Below, one piece after another: positions 50,639-60,066 of a DNA stretch of 64,000 nucleotides. Position 1 is the stretch's first letter, and each line of letters opens with the position of its first letter. The DNA lies in assembly GCA_023391075.1 (NCBI GenBank), contig JAEWBQ010000004.1:62001-126000 (forward strand). The letters are read 5' to 3'. The notes below the pieces were generated by a model. It had not been told where the DNA came from, did not search any database, and saw only the letters and a list, made by a program, of their open reading frames with translations. The stretch comes from Candidatus Parcubacteria bacterium (GTDB taxonomy: Bacteria; Patescibacteriota; Saccharimonadia; Saccharimonadales; Saccharimonadaceae). The position numbers were made by a program, and so were the translations under genes.

Positions 50639-53600
50639 CTACTTCAAAGCTACGCAGTCTTCGCCGAGCAACTTGACGAGCTCGCCGATTAGCTCCTCGC
50701 TTGCGTCGACACGGAACGGCAAACGAATCGCCGACGTCTTATCAGCCCCCAGTACCAGTACGATGTCGGTATTACCGACAAAATCACCGCATACTTGTTT
50801 AAGCGACAGCAGCGCCGAGTGATCTTCGGGGTCTTTGACATGGACGAACAGCTTCTTGACCGGCGGAATATCCAGGACGGGGCGTGGCTTTGGCGCCTCG
50901 GCGACGGCTGGCTCTTCCTTGGCCGCTGCCGGCTTAGGAGTGAGTGGAATACCGGTCTTTTTGGCACGGTACTCGGCTACGCGCTGCGCTTTGACCTGCG
51001 AGCTCATGCGGGGCGCCTCCATCTTGCGGCCGGTCGACTCATAATCGCGGAGTTCCTGGTCGGTGACGACATTAATTTCATCAGCGATCATCTTTGCTTC
51101 GTTACCCAAGTTACCATCACGATCACGGGCACTGACCTTGCCACTCACACGAATGACGGCATCCTGTACTAACTTGGCGCCCGTCTGCTCGTAGAGGTTC
51201 GGAAAGACAATGACTTCGGCTTCGTTCGTCTTGTCCTCGATTCCAACGAACGCCATCTTCGTACCACTCTTCGTTACGATAGTGCGGACCGTCGACACCA
51301 GGCCGCCAATCGTCACTTTCTTGCCATCGATTTCCGGCTTCATCCGGGCGAGCGGAATCGTCTGCTCCTCAAAGTAAGCGTCATAATTATCAAGTGGATG
51401 CGCGCTGATATACAGACCAAGCAGTTCACGTTCCCACATCAGCTGCTCTTTTTCGGTATATTTGACCGGCGCCGTCTGCAGGCTGACTGTCGGCTGGATT
51501 TCGACCATTTCGCTCATGCCACCGAATAAATCGGTTTGGCCGCTAAGCGCTTCTTTTTGTAGCTTGCTCGCAAATGCGAGGAGCGTCTCGACGTTATAGA
51601 GCAGATCCGAACGGTCACCCAGGCTGTCGAACGCGCCAGATTTGATGAGCGACTCCCACACCTTTTTGTTCACTTTTTGCGTACTGACACGCTTGGCAAA
51701 ATCCTCGATGCTCGTGAACTTTCCTTCGTCGCGTACACGGATGATTTCTTCGACCGCACCGACGCCCACGCCTTTGATGGCCGCCATACCGAAACGGATT
51801 TTGTTTTCGTTTGGCACGACCGCAAATTCAACGTACGATTCGTTGACGTCCGGCGAGAGCACCTTGATACCCATGTGCTTACATTCGGTAATCTCGATCG
51901 CCAAACGCTCAATATCGTCCTGGTCGCTCGTCATAAGCGCTGCCATGAATGCGTCTGGGTAATGCGCCTTGAGATACGCCGTCCAGTACGACACCAACCC
52001 GTAACATGCCGCGTGTGACTTGTTGAAACAGTAATTCGCAAACTCTTCGAGCTGGTCCCAGAATTTCTCTGCGACTTCCTTCTTAGCACCGCTGGTCTTG
52101 ATGGCGCCTTCGACGAAGTCCACCTTGACCTTGCGCATCAGGTCGATCTTTTTCTTACCCACCGCCTTGCGCAGCGTGTCGGCCTGTCCGCCGGTGAATC
52201 CCGACCATTCCTTGGAAATCTGCATGAACTGCTCCTGATAGACGAGGATGCCGTAGGTATTCTTGAGCGAGTTCTCCATACCCTTGTCGAGGTAGGTGAT
52301 TTCTTCTTCGCCGTGCTTGCGCTTAATGAAGCTGTCGATGAACTGCATAGGACCTGGGCGATAGAGCGCCACCATCGCGATGATGTCTTCAAATGCCGTC
52401 GGCTTCAGCTCACGGAGATACCGCTTCATGCCAGCCGACTCAAGCTGGAACACACCCGTCGTGTCGCCACGCTGGAACAGCTCGTAGGTCTTAGTGTCAT
52501 CAAGCGGAATCTTCGAAAGGTCGATGTCGTTATGGTACACCTTCTTGATGATGCGGAGGGCATTATTGATGATCGTGAGGTTAGAAAGACCCAAGAAGTC
52601 CATCTTTAGTAGCCCGAGCTCTTCGACCGGCCCCATCGGGAACTGCGTGGCCACGACGCCCTTTTGCGCCATTTCGAGCGGCACATAGTTAACGACCGGT
52701 TCTGGCGCAATCACCACACCGGCAGCATGCACGCCATGTGAACGCATCGTTCCTTCGAGTCGCATCGCGTAGTCGAGCACCTGCTTCGATGTCGGATTAG
52801 TCTCGTACTCTTTCTTTAAATCGGCATCTTCGACGACGCTGACCTTGAGGGGGATATGGCGGCCCTGAGCAGGCGGCGGAATCATTTTACTAAGCCGATC
52901 AGCTTCGGCGTACGGCACCTGGAGCACCCGCGCTACGTCACGCACCGCCGCGCGGGCAGCCATCGTGCCAAACGTACCGATGTTGGTCACGCGGTCACGG
53001 CCGTACTTCTCAGCACAGTATTCAATCACTTCGCCGCGGCGGGTATCCTGGATGTCGATGTCGATATCCGGCATGGAGACACGGTCCGGATTCAGGAAAC
53101 GCTCGAACAGCAAGTCGTATTTGAGTGGATCCAGGTCGGTAATCTTGAGCGCGTAGGCGATGATCGAGCCGGCTGCCGAGCCACGGCCTGGACCAAAGAT
53201 AATCCCCTGCGATTTCCCCCAGTTGATGAAGTCCTGCACGATCAGGAAATAGCCGTTATAGCCCATTTTATCGAGCACGCCCAGCTCCATATCGAGTCGT
53301 TCGACCTGCTCTGGTTTAAGCTGAGATCGAATCGCTTCATTGCCCATTTCGCCCGCTTCATCCCACGGAACGCCGAGATACCGAAACGCCATCCCCTGAT
53401 ACACCAGATGATCAAGGTACGATTTTTCGTCCATTCCATCTGGCACGGGGAATTCCGGAATCAGGATTCGACCAAGCTCAATCTCTACATGGCAACGATC
53501 GGCAATGCGTTTGGTGTTTCGCACTGCTTCCGGATTGGTCTTCTCCCAGCGACTAATGATCTCACGCGGGTCCGTCACGTGCAGCTCAAAGTCCTTCAGG

Positions 53601-54376
53601 CTCATGCGCTTTTCGTCGCTCAGATAGGCGCCAGTGCCGACACAAAGCAGGATTTCATGCGTATCCTGATCATCGTGTGACAAGTAGTGGCCATCGCTAG
53701 TCACCACGCATGGGATATCGAGCTCCTCGGACAGACGGTTGAGATATTGGTTGATCTTGACCTGCACGTCCCATTGCACGGGATTGTCGGGGTGACCATG
53801 ATCCTGCAACTCCAGGTAGTATCGGTCACCGAAAATCGACTTGTACCAACTCGCCACGCGCTTGGCTTCTTCGTAGTTGTCCATGCGTAGGTTTTCGCCG
53901 AGTTCACCACTGGCGCAGGCCGAGAGAATAATCAAGCCTTCATTGTATTTCTCGAGCAACTCGTGGTCGATGCGCGGCTTATAGTACATACCCTCCAGAT
54001 TCGCCTGGGTCGACAGCTTCATGAGGTTTTTGTAGCCTTGCTCGTTCATCGCAAGGATAATCAAGTGGTAGCGCGCCTTGTCCTTTTGGGGGTCGCGGTC
54101 ATGACGTGAACGTGCTGCCACGTAGGCCTCCATGCCAAAAATAGGCTTCACGCCGCTGTCCTGCGTGGCCTTATAAAATTCAATCGTCCCGCTCATGGTG
54201 CCATGATCGGTGATCGCCATCGCCTCCATACCATAGCCCTCAACAAGCTTCACGAGATCCGGGATCTTCGAAAGCCCGTCGAGCAGGCTATGGTGGGAGT
54301 GATTATGCAGATGCACATAATCAGATGGTTGTAGCTGCGCCGTTAACGCAGACTGTGGTGCTGTTTCTACCCCCAT
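50639..54376 (-). CDS. dnaE: DNA polymerase III alpha subunit
   Basis: 1245 residues. The N-terminal PHP domain keeps its metal ligands (YVHLHNHSHHSLLDG, AITDHGTMSG, SDGHYLS), so a metal-dependent exonuclease activity is possible. The palm has the catalytic Asps in MPDIDIDIQD (D437, D439) and FGPGRGSAAGSI; the C-terminal OB-fold reads KKVTIGGLVSTVRTIV. It is the main replicative polymerase. TATACT ends 10 nt before the ATG with no ribosome site, a very short leader. It is not near dnaN or holA here. Confidence 0.96.
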   Translation of the reverse strand: MGVETAPQSALTAQLQPSDYVHLHNHSHHSLLDGLSKIPDLVKLVEGYGMEAMAITDHGTMSGTIEFYKATQDSGVKPIFGMEAYVAARSRHDRDPQKDKARYHLIILAMNEQGYKNLMKLSTQANLEGMYYKPRIDHELLEKYNEGLIILSACASGELGENLRMDNYEEAKRVASWYKSIFGDRYYLELQDHGHPDNPVQWDVQVKINQYLNRLSEELDIPCVVTSDGHYLSHDDQDTHEILLCVGTGAYLSDEKRMSLKDFELHVTDPREIISRWEKTNPEAVRNTKRIADRCHVEIELGRILIPEFPVPDGMDEKSYLDHLVYQGMAFRYLGVPWDEAGEMGNEAIRSQLKPEQVERLDMELGVLDKMGYNGYFLIVQDFINWGKSQGIIFGPGRGSAAGSIIAYALKITDLDPLKYDLLFERFLNPDRVSMPDIDIDIQDTRRGEVIEYCAEKYGRDRVTNIGTFGTMAARAAVRDVARVLQVPYAEADRLSKMIPPPAQGRHIPLKVSVVEDADLKKEYETNPTSKQVLDYAMRLEGTMRSHGVHAAGVVIAPEPVVNYVPLEMAQKGVVATQFPMGPVEELGLLKMDFLGLSNLTIINNALRIIKKVYHNDIDLSKIPLDDTKTYELFQRGDTTGVFQLESAGMKRYLRELKPTAFEDIIAMVALYRPGPMQFIDSFIKRKHGEEEITYLDKGMENSLKNTYGILVYQEQFMQISKEWSGFTGGQADTLRKAVGKKKIDLMRKVKVDFVEGAIKTSGAKKEVAEKFWDQLEEFANYCFNKSHAACYGLVSYWTAYLKAHYPDAFMAALMTSDQDDIERLAIEITECKHMGIKVLSPDVNESYVEFAVVPNENKIRFGMAAIKGVGVGAVEEIIRVRDEGKFTSIEDFAKRVSTQKVNKKVWESLIKSGAFDSLGDRSDLLYNVETLLAFASKLQKEALSGQTDLFGGMSEMVEIQPTVSLQTAPVKYTEKEQLMWERELLGLYISAHPLDNYDAYFEEQTIPLARMKPEIDGKKVTIGGLVSTVRTIVTKSGTKMAFVGIEDKTNEAEVIVFPNLYEQTGAKLVQDAVIRVSGKVSARDRDGNLGNEAKMIADEINVVTDQELRDYESTGRKMEAPRMSSQVKAQRVAEYRAKKTGIPLTPKPAAAKEEPAVAEAPKPRPVLDIPPVKKLFVHVKDPEDHSALLSLKQVCGDFVGNTDIVLVLGADKTSAIRLPFRVDASEELIGELVKLLGEDCVALK

Positions 54377-54424
54377 AGATACATTAAGTATAGCGGAAAC
54401 TTGGCCCGTTTGTCTGTAGTAAAA

Positions 54425-54715
54425 TTAGTTCTTTGGGCGCTGCAGCGTCTGAGTTAGTGCCTGGAAGAAGTCATGCATGCCCGGGAACCAGTTGCCGATA
54501 TGCGCCAGGATCCATATCAGCAGCGCGACAACGATCGTACCACCCAGGACACTGCCAAGGCCAAAGAAAATTCCCCGAATGAAATTCATCCAGTAGACCT
54601 GATGACGATTCCGATTGAAATCCTGAAAAAGATCCTCGATGAGTGCAGTACGCGCACCCCGTTCGTTGTCTGTTTTTACTTTACCGGCCGCTTTCTGAAA
54701 TATTTTACCTACCAC
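54425..54715 (-). CDS. Small membrane protein (DUF5665-like)
   Basis: 96 residues with a GTG start. A charged N-terminal helix (MVGKIFQKAAGKVKTDNERGAR, EDLFQDFNRNRHQ) is followed by YWMNFIRGIFFGLGSVLGGTIVVALLIWIL, one or two helices. This pattern matches small DUF5665-type proteins frequent in CPR genomes, though the match is by eye. It begins 3 nt after the YtxH gene, the last of three small genes in one operon. Confidence 0.7.
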   Translation of the reverse strand: MVGKIFQKAAGKVKTDNERGARTALIEDLFQDFNRNRHQVYWMNFIRGIFFGLGSVLGGTIVVALLIWILAHIGNWFPGMHDFFQALTQTLQRPKN

Positions 54716-54718
54716 GAA

Positions 54719-54973
54719 CTACTTGCTCCAAAAACCCTTCTTGGCGCCCTCGACGGCACCCTTGGCGGCCGCCTGGCCGCGCTCGATGTATTCCTCTGTT
54801 TTGTCAGTGACATGTTCGGCAGTTTCATTTGCTTTGTGCTTCATGTCATCAGCACGCTGCTTAAGGTCTGCGCGCGTCTCGCGTCCCGACTTGGGCGCGG
54901 TAAGCATACCGGCGATAACACCGGCGGTTAACCCGACTATTGCTCCTAATGCGAACCGTTTACTTACTGCCAT
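54719..54973 (-). CDS. YtxH-domain protein
   Basis: 84 residues with CAGGAGGGG before the ATG. The N-terminal Gly/Ala-rich helix (FALGAIVGLTAGVIAGMLTAPKSGRETR) is the YtxH signature (a short membrane segment then a PKSG-like turn), followed by a charged helical tail rich in Lys, Glu, Ala (DDMKHKANETAEHVTDKTEEY). In Firmicutes such proteins are stress-linked. The start overlaps the preceding gene by 14 nt. Confidence 0.85.
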   Translation of the reverse strand: MAVSKRFALGAIVGLTAGVIAGMLTAPKSGRETRADLKQRADDMKHKANETAEHVTDKTEEYIERGQAAAKGAVEGAKKGFWSK

Positions 54974-55208
54974 GATGACCCCTCCTGAATTGATTTAAAA
55001 CCTTGCCAATAATCATACTCGGTACCGCTGCGATGCTCGCACCCTTCATGGCACGCTCGGCATGAGCAGCAGCCCGCTCGGCGATAGCTGCGACCGTCCT
55101 AATTTGCCGTGTCAGTCGGATAATCATCACGCCAAGTGCGATGCCGATCACCAAGAAGATTGCCAGGAATATTCCTAAAATTATAACGAGAATTTGCGCC
55201 CAGTCCAT
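54960..55208 (-). CDS. Small membrane protein
   Basis: 82 residues with GGAGG upstream. One long N-terminal helix (ILVIILGIFLAIFLVIGIALGVMII) followed by a positively charged amphipathic segment (RLTRQIRTVAAIAERAAAHAERAMKG). It is reminiscent of short DUF948-like proteins but too short to assign. First gene of a three-gene operon with the YtxH and DUF5665-like genes; likely envelope stress-related by association only. Confidence 0.7.
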   Translation of the reverse strand: MDWAQILVIILGIFLAIFLVIGIALGVMIIRLTRQIRTVAAIAERAAAHAERAMKGASIAAVPSMIIGKVLNQFRRGHHGSK

Positions 55209-55258
55209 GTCTATTCAGTCCTCCGTATTCAGCGCCTATGCAGCGTTATTGCTAATTT

Positions 55259-55284
55259 GTACAACTCCATTGCAGGTGTTGTAC
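55259..55284 (-). promoter_or_regulatory. 5'-terminal stem of the YtxH operon mRNA
   Basis: GTACAACTCC (55259-55268) pairs with GGTGTTGTAC with one mismatch; the predicted mRNA start is about 55283. It is either a 5'-protective stem or a palindromic operator covering +1. Confidence 0.5.
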
Positions 55285-55289
55285 TTTCT

Positions 55290-55319
55290 ATTATAGTCGA
55301 TTCTTTAGATGGGCTGCAA
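55290..55319 (-). promoter_or_regulatory. Promoter of the YtxH operon
   Basis: Minus strand: TTGCAG, 18 nt, TATAAT. Leader about 75 nt. Confidence 0.7.
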
Positions 55320-55361
55320 ATACAACACTGACACCGGTATAGATGTCGCCTCTTTTAGTTC

Positions 55362-56807
55362 CTATAGTCGTTCACGGATAAGTTTTTGCGCCAGGGCTGG
55401 ATTTGCCTTGCCCTGCGATTTCTTCATGATTTGGCCGACGAGGTAGCCGATCGCCTTGTCTTTGCCTTCACGAATATCCTGGATTGACTGTGCACTAGCG
55501 GGGTCAGCCAGTACTTCGTCGACGATCGCTGCGATCTCGCCTTCATCACTTACCTGGAGTAAGTTCCTTTCCTCGGCAATCGCACGAGGCGTCTTGTCGC
55601 TTGTCAGCAGGTCGTTGAAGACTTCTTTAGCAGCAGAACTCGATAGCTCGCTCGCTTCCACCATCTGCGCCAATTCAATGAAGCCTTCCGGAACGAAGTT
55701 GCTTGCCACATACGCCGCCTCCTCGTCGGCGCTCACAGCGCTCGCAAACCAATGAGCAACACGCTTTGCGATGGCGTCACCGGCAGCATGCTGAATATCA
55801 CTGACGAGCACGGCATAACTCTGACGCGCCAAAAGCGAATCGATGACTGACCGATCAAGCCCGAGAGGCGCCCACTGCTCGCGGTAGACAGATGGCAGCG
55901 TTGGCACTTCGGCCTGGATGGCCTCGATCTCTTCGTCCGTCAGAACAATCGGAGGAATGTCAGCGTCGGGCATGTAACGATAGTCCTGTGCATCTTCCTT
56001 GGAACGCTGAGAATTCGTGATCTGCTTGTCATCATCCCAGCCGCGCGTCTCCTGCACGACGGCCTCGCCGCGTTCAATCAGTTCGACTTGGCGGCGGAAC
56101 TCATATTCCGCAGCCTTTTCAACGCTGCGGAATGAGTTCAGGTTCTTTACTTCAGCACGCTTGCCAAGTGTATTCGAGCCCTTAGGGGCTACCGAAATGT
56201 TCACATCAAACCGCATGTTGCCGTGGTACAAATCACCAAGCGTGACGCCAGCGTAGGTCATGAGCTTATGGAGCTCTGAGGCATAAGCTTTGGCCTCCTG
56301 GGCAGAGTGAATATCCGGTTCCGACACGATCTCGATCAGTGGCGTCCCGGCGCGGTTTAGGTCGACGAGGCTGTAGTCGCTGTAGTGCGTCAGCTTACCA
56401 GCATCTTCTTCCATATGCGCGTGGTGAATCCGAACACGTACGCTCGAACCGTCCTCGAGCGGCGCATCGATATAGCCCGCTTCGATGATCGGCTGATACA
56501 TCTGCGTCGTTTGGTAACCCTTCGGCAGATCAGGATAAAAATAGTGTTTGCGGTCAAACCGGCTGACGCGCGCAATTGGCGCATTAAGTGCCTTGCCCGC
56601 CCTGATGGCGAGGTTTACCGCCTGGCGGTTCAATACCGGCAACATGCCGGGTAGGCCGTAATCAATCGGATGAACGACACTATTGGGCGACTTGTCGCGC
56701 GCGTCATTGTCGGCAGGACTAAAGAGCTTGGTCGATGTCGCGAGCTGAACGTGACACTCGATACCAATCGTCATGTCATATTTCTGTAATACGTCATCAT
56801 TTACCAT
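55362..56807 (-). CDS. gatB: Asp-tRNA(Asn)/Glu-tRNA(Gln) amidotransferase subunit B
   Basis: 481 residues. Family marks: TIGIECHVQLATSTKLFSP, FDRKHYFYPDLPKGYQTTQ, HMEEDAGKLTH, VDLNRAGTPLIEIVSEPD and the C-terminal YqeY-type domain (GYLVGQIMKKSQGKANPALAQK). It binds mischarged tRNA and activates the tRNA carboxyl group. The ATG overlaps the stop of the HEPN-like gene as TAATG. The operon order is gatC-gatA-HEPN-like-gatB. Confidence 0.96.
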   Translation of the reverse strand: MVNDDVLQKYDMTIGIECHVQLATSTKLFSPADNDARDKSPNSVVHPIDYGLPGMLPVLNRQAVNLAIRAGKALNAPIARVSRFDRKHYFYPDLPKGYQTTQMYQPIIEAGYIDAPLEDGSSVRVRIHHAHMEEDAGKLTHYSDYSLVDLNRAGTPLIEIVSEPDIHSAQEAKAYASELHKLMTYAGVTLGDLYHGNMRFDVNISVAPKGSNTLGKRAEVKNLNSFRSVEKAAEYEFRRQVELIERGEAVVQETRGWDDDKQITNSQRSKEDAQDYRYMPDADIPPIVLTDEEIEAIQAEVPTLPSVYREQWAPLGLDRSVIDSLLARQSYAVLVSDIQHAAGDAIAKRVAHWFASAVSADEEAAYVASNFVPEGFIELAQMVEASELSSSAAKEVFNDLLTSDKTPRAIAEERNLLQVSDEGEIAAIVDEVLADPASAQSIQDIREGKDKAIGYLVGQIMKKSQGKANPALAQKLIRERL

Positions 56808-57229
56808 TAGATCGCTCCTATATCTTTCAGTCCTTGTTTGAATGCCGACAAGGCACGGCGTGTGTCATCGTAACTCACCTTCGCATCTGCCTCGTGCGCG
56901 ATTTGATTGCGCAGCTTATGGGCGCTCCAGACGGCATTCGCATTACTCCAGGTGGTCTTCTCGTTCTTCATACGCTCGCCCATCGTTTCGCCGGTCGTTC
57001 CGCGCTCTTTGAGCGCTTGATCGAGCAGCTTATCAGCGTTTAGCACGCATAGCACATGGCTCGACGGGTCATCGCGACGCAGCGCCTGTTCGATAGTCAT
57101 CCATTTGCTGCGGTACTTGTCCATATCGAGCTGCTTGTGGCTGCGACGCGTAATCATCAGGACAAATACAAGCAGGCCGCCAACGACAAGGATGCCAATC
57201 AAAAACGGCAATAGTGATGAACTATCCAT
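56807..57229 (-). CDS. Membrane protein with HEPN-like RxxxxH motif
   Basis: 140 residues. One N-terminal membrane helix (LLPFLIGILVVGGLLVFVLMI), a basic stretch, then a helical cytosolic domain. The C-terminal part reads AHKLRNQIAHEAD: R107 and H112 form an RxxxxH motif typical of HEPN ribonuclease or nucleotide-binding domains. It is wedged between gatA (8-nt overlap) and gatB (TAATG), so its synthesis is tied to the amidotransferase. Whether it cuts RNA is unknown; the motif alone is not proof. Confidence 0.7.
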   Translation of the reverse strand: MDSSSLLPFLIGILVVGGLLVFVLMITRRSHKQLDMDKYRSKWMTIEQALRRDDPSSHVLCVLNADKLLDQALKERGTTGETMGERMKNEKTTWSNANAVWSAHKLRNQIAHEADAKVSYDDTRRALSAFKQGLKDIGAI

Positions 57230-58625
57230 TCGTCACCTCCATCGAGCGTGCTAAGGCCAGCAGCGCAGCATCGCTTTGACGCTGACCAATCAGCTGGACG
57301 CCGACCGGCAGTCCCTCGTTCGTGACGCCGGCAGGGATGCTCATTGCAGGCAAACCAGCGAGGCTTGGCGGTACGGTCATGATGTCCGCGAGATACATTT
57401 TGATAGGATCTTCGGTATTTTCACCCAGACCGAATGCCGGCGTCGGGGCAACCGGGCTTAGTAGCACGTCATAGGTGGCAAACAGTTCATTGTAGGCATT
57501 GATCAGCAGCGTTCGAGCCTTCTGCGCCTGCTGGTAGTAGGCGTCAAAGAAGCCGCTCGACAGCACGTAACTGCCTACCATGATGCGGCGTTTATTTTCG
57601 GTTACGAAGCCTTCGTCGCGCGTCCGGCCATACAGCTCTGCCAGCGTATGTACGTCCCCTGCGCGGTGACCGTAGCGAATGCCGTCATAACGCGCCAGGT
57701 TGCTGCTGATTTCAGCCGGAACGATGATGTAGTACATCGCAAGGGCATAATTAAGCATCGGCAGACTGACTTCCTCAACCGTGTGACCTGCGGCGCGGAG
57801 GCGTTCGGCGTACTCTTGCACCCGTGCTCGCACGTCAGGATCGACATCATCGGTCATTGACTCCCTGATGAGCCCGATTTTTTGTGCCGGCTTACTGTCG
57901 GCAAGTGGCGCGTAAAAGTCCGGCAGCGTCGTCATATCTTTGGCGTCGCGGCCGCTCATAACATCCATGACCAGTTCGGCATCGGCAACATTTGAAGCAA
58001 AGCAGCCGATCGTATCGGTACTGCTCGCCATGGCAACCACACCATAGCGGCTCACCGTGCCATACGTCGGCTTCACCCCGACGACACCGTTAAAGCTGGC
58101 TGGCTGACGAATCGAACCGCCCGTATCCGTCCCAAGTGCGAACGGTACGACACCCAGCGCCGTCACGACAGCTGAGCCACCACTACTACCACCGGCGACC
58201 TTTGTCTGGTCAACGGCGTTTTTTGTCGGACCGAACGCTGAGTTTTCCGTACTGCCGCCATGCGCGAATGCATCGAGATTCGCCTTGCCAATACAAATCG
58301 CCCCCTCGGCTTCGAGCTGCTCGACTGCAGTTGCTTGCAGTGGCGCATCGAAGCTCTCGAGCATTTTGCTTGCTGCGGTCGTAGGCGCGCCAAACGCCAA
58401 AAAGTTATCTTTAACGACGAACGGCACACCGGCGAGGCGTCCAGCCGATTCGCCAGCGGCAAGCTTTGCGTCAATTTCATCAGCACGCTGCAGAGCACGT
58501 TCTTCAGTCAGGTTCAGTAGCGCATGATGCGACTCACTACCACGGGCACGCTCGAGCGCACGTTCAACTTGCTGGCGGGCATTGGCGCCACTACGAATAT
58601 CGTTCAGGATGTCATCAATCGTCAT
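57222..58625 (-). CDS. gatA: Asp-tRNA(Asn)/Glu-tRNA(Gln) amidotransferase subunit A
   Basis: 467 residues. Amidase-signature motifs: the catalytic Lys in VPFVVKDNF, the Ser pair in VAGGSSGGSAVV and GTDTGGSIRQPA, and NGVVGVKPTYGTVSRYG. It hydrolyses glutamine to supply ammonia for GatB. The ATG follows the gatC stop by 1 nt. GatCAB makes Gln-tRNA and/or Asn-tRNA by the indirect route, common in Gram-positives. Confidence 0.96.
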   Translation of the reverse strand: MTIDDILNDIRSGANARQQVERALERARGSESHHALLNLTEERALQRADEIDAKLAAGESAGRLAGVPFVVKDNFLAFGAPTTAASKMLESFDAPLQATAVEQLEAEGAICIGKANLDAFAHGGSTENSAFGPTKNAVDQTKVAGGSSGGSAVVTALGVVPFALGTDTGGSIRQPASFNGVVGVKPTYGTVSRYGVVAMASSTDTIGCFASNVADAELVMDVMSGRDAKDMTTLPDFYAPLADSKPAQKIGLIRESMTDDVDPDVRARVQEYAERLRAAGHTVEEVSLPMLNYALAMYYIIVPAEISSNLARYDGIRYGHRAGDVHTLAELYGRTRDEGFVTENKRRIMVGSYVLSSGFFDAYYQQAQKARTLLINAYNELFATYDVLLSPVAPTPAFGLGENTEDPIKMYLADIMTVPPSLAGLPAMSIPAGVTNEGLPVGVQLIGQRQSDAALLALARSMEVTNG

Positions 58626-58626
58626 A

Positions 58627-58917
58627 CTAGAGTACCTTTGGAACTTTCACTTGGTTATCCTGGGCTTCAGGAGCGAGCGCCAAGAGCTGCTCGCGGTCGG
58701 CATCGCCCGTCTGCACGACATCATCGCGCCACACGTTTTCCAGGCCAGTCACCTGATACGTCGGCTCGACGCCGGTCGTATCAAGCTCGCCGAGCTGAGC
58801 GACATACCCTAAAATATCATCAAGATTTTGCTGCAACGCATCGATTTCGTTATCGCCGAGCTGCAGACTGCTAAGTTGTGCCAAATGAAGCACATCATCA
58901 CGAGAAATATCAGTCAT
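58627..58917 (-). CDS. gatC: Asp-tRNA(Asn)/Glu-tRNA(Gln) amidotransferase subunit C
   Basis: 96 residues from the ATG at 58915-58917 (MTDISRDDVLHLAQLSSLQL), normal for GatC. It wraps around GatA and GatB to hold the complex together (motifs LHLAQLSSLQLGDNE, DILGYVAQLGELDTTGVEPT). A TATACT lies 9 nt before the ATG, so the leader is about 2 nt, although GAGAG is also near. First gene of the gat operon. Confidence 0.95.
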   Translation of the reverse strand: MTDISRDDVLHLAQLSSLQLGDNEIDALQQNLDDILGYVAQLGELDTTGVEPTYQVTGLENVWRDDVVQTGDADREQLLALAPEAQDNQVKVPKVL

Positions 58918-58955
58918 ACTCTCTATAGTATACCACCGGTAAACCGAGTGCCAGC

Positions 58956-60065
58956 CTACTCCCAGCGGAAGACGCGGAATGCGATCAAGTAAATGATAAT
59001 CATCCACACGGCGATGAGGCCAAGCTGCGGCGCGATATCAACGAGGTGCTTACCCTCGGTCGTAATCAGACGGATACCATCGATGACCGGTGTCAGCGGC
59101 AAAAAGCCCGAAATATGCTGCAGCCACTCAGGCATCAGGAAGCGCGGGAAGAACGTGCCCGACAAGAACATCATCGGAAATGTCACAATATTGGCAAGCG
59201 GCGCTACCTGGCGCTCGTTTTTCGCCCAGCCACCTAACGCCAAACCGATACCGAGGATCATCATGATGCTTATCACCAGGAACGCGATAAGCTCTAAGTA
59301 ATTCCCGACGACGTTGAGATGGAAGACAAGAATCGCCACGACGAACATCGTTGCCAGGCTGACGAGTCCGATCAGTGCCTGTCCGATCATCGTCGCCAGG
59401 AAATACTGCCACACCTTCAGCGGCGTCGTCGACAGGCGGCGCAGGATGCCCATCTTCTTCAGCTCAGGGAATACGTTGACCGGCCCGAAGATACCCATAC
59501 CGATGATTGCGAATCCAAGCAGACCAGCAAAGGTATAATCAAATGCCGTCAGACTCCGCTCGTTAAGCTGGGTCGACTTGACGGTGAACGGCATATCGGT
59601 CGACACGAACTTGGCATTGATGCCCTTAAACACCCCCTCGAGCACACTGCTGAGCGCCTGGGCAGATTGTTGATTGTTCTGAGTGTAGAGGACTTCCGCC
59701 TCACCGCTCGGATGATTCGCGCCCGGCTTGACCGTCCCGAAATCCTTTGGCAGCACGATTGCCGCGTCTAGCTCGGAGCGCCCCATCTTGTCCGTCGCCG
59801 CGTCGATTGATGTGATGTCTTTATTGACCTTCAGGATATTCGAATCCTTGAGCTTGCTCGCAAAATCACCTGCAAACTGCTGCTGCGATTGATTAATCAC
59901 CGCCACCTTAAACGATACGTCGTGGCTACCGCTATTCAGGCTACCAAACACGAACAGAAAGATCAGCGGAAAGCCGATACTAAAAAACAACGCCAGACGG
60001 TCACGGAAAAACCGCCGCGTATTGATCCGCACGAACGTCAGGACGGTAAACAGAGATTTTTTCAT
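58956..60065 (-). CDS. ABC-2 type transporter permease
   Basis: 369 residues. One helix at the N-terminus (ALFFSIGFPLIFLFVFGSL), a large about 150-residue extracytoplasmic domain (SFKVAVINQSQQQF), then five helices with PLTPVIDGIRLI, the ABC-2 signature region near the end. Fits linearmycin- or bacitracin-resistance type exporters (LnrMN class). It starts 1 nt after the stop of the ATPase gene. The substrate is unknown. Confidence 0.9.
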   Translation of the reverse strand: MKKSLFTVLTFVRINTRRFFRDRLALFFSIGFPLIFLFVFGSLNSGSHDVSFKVAVINQSQQQFAGDFASKLKDSNILKVNKDITSIDAATDKMGRSELDAAIVLPKDFGTVKPGANHPSGEAEVLYTQNNQQSAQALSSVLEGVFKGINAKFVSTDMPFTVKSTQLNERSLTAFDYTFAGLLGFAIIGMGIFGPVNVFPELKKMGILRRLSTTPLKVWQYFLATMIGQALIGLVSLATMFVVAILVFHLNVVGNYLELIAFLVISIMMILGIGLALGGWAKNERQVAPLANIVTFPMMFLSGTFFPRFLMPEWLQHISGFLPLTPVIDGIRLITTEGKHLVDIAPQLGLIAVWMIIIYLIAFRVFRWE

Positions 60066-60066
60066 A

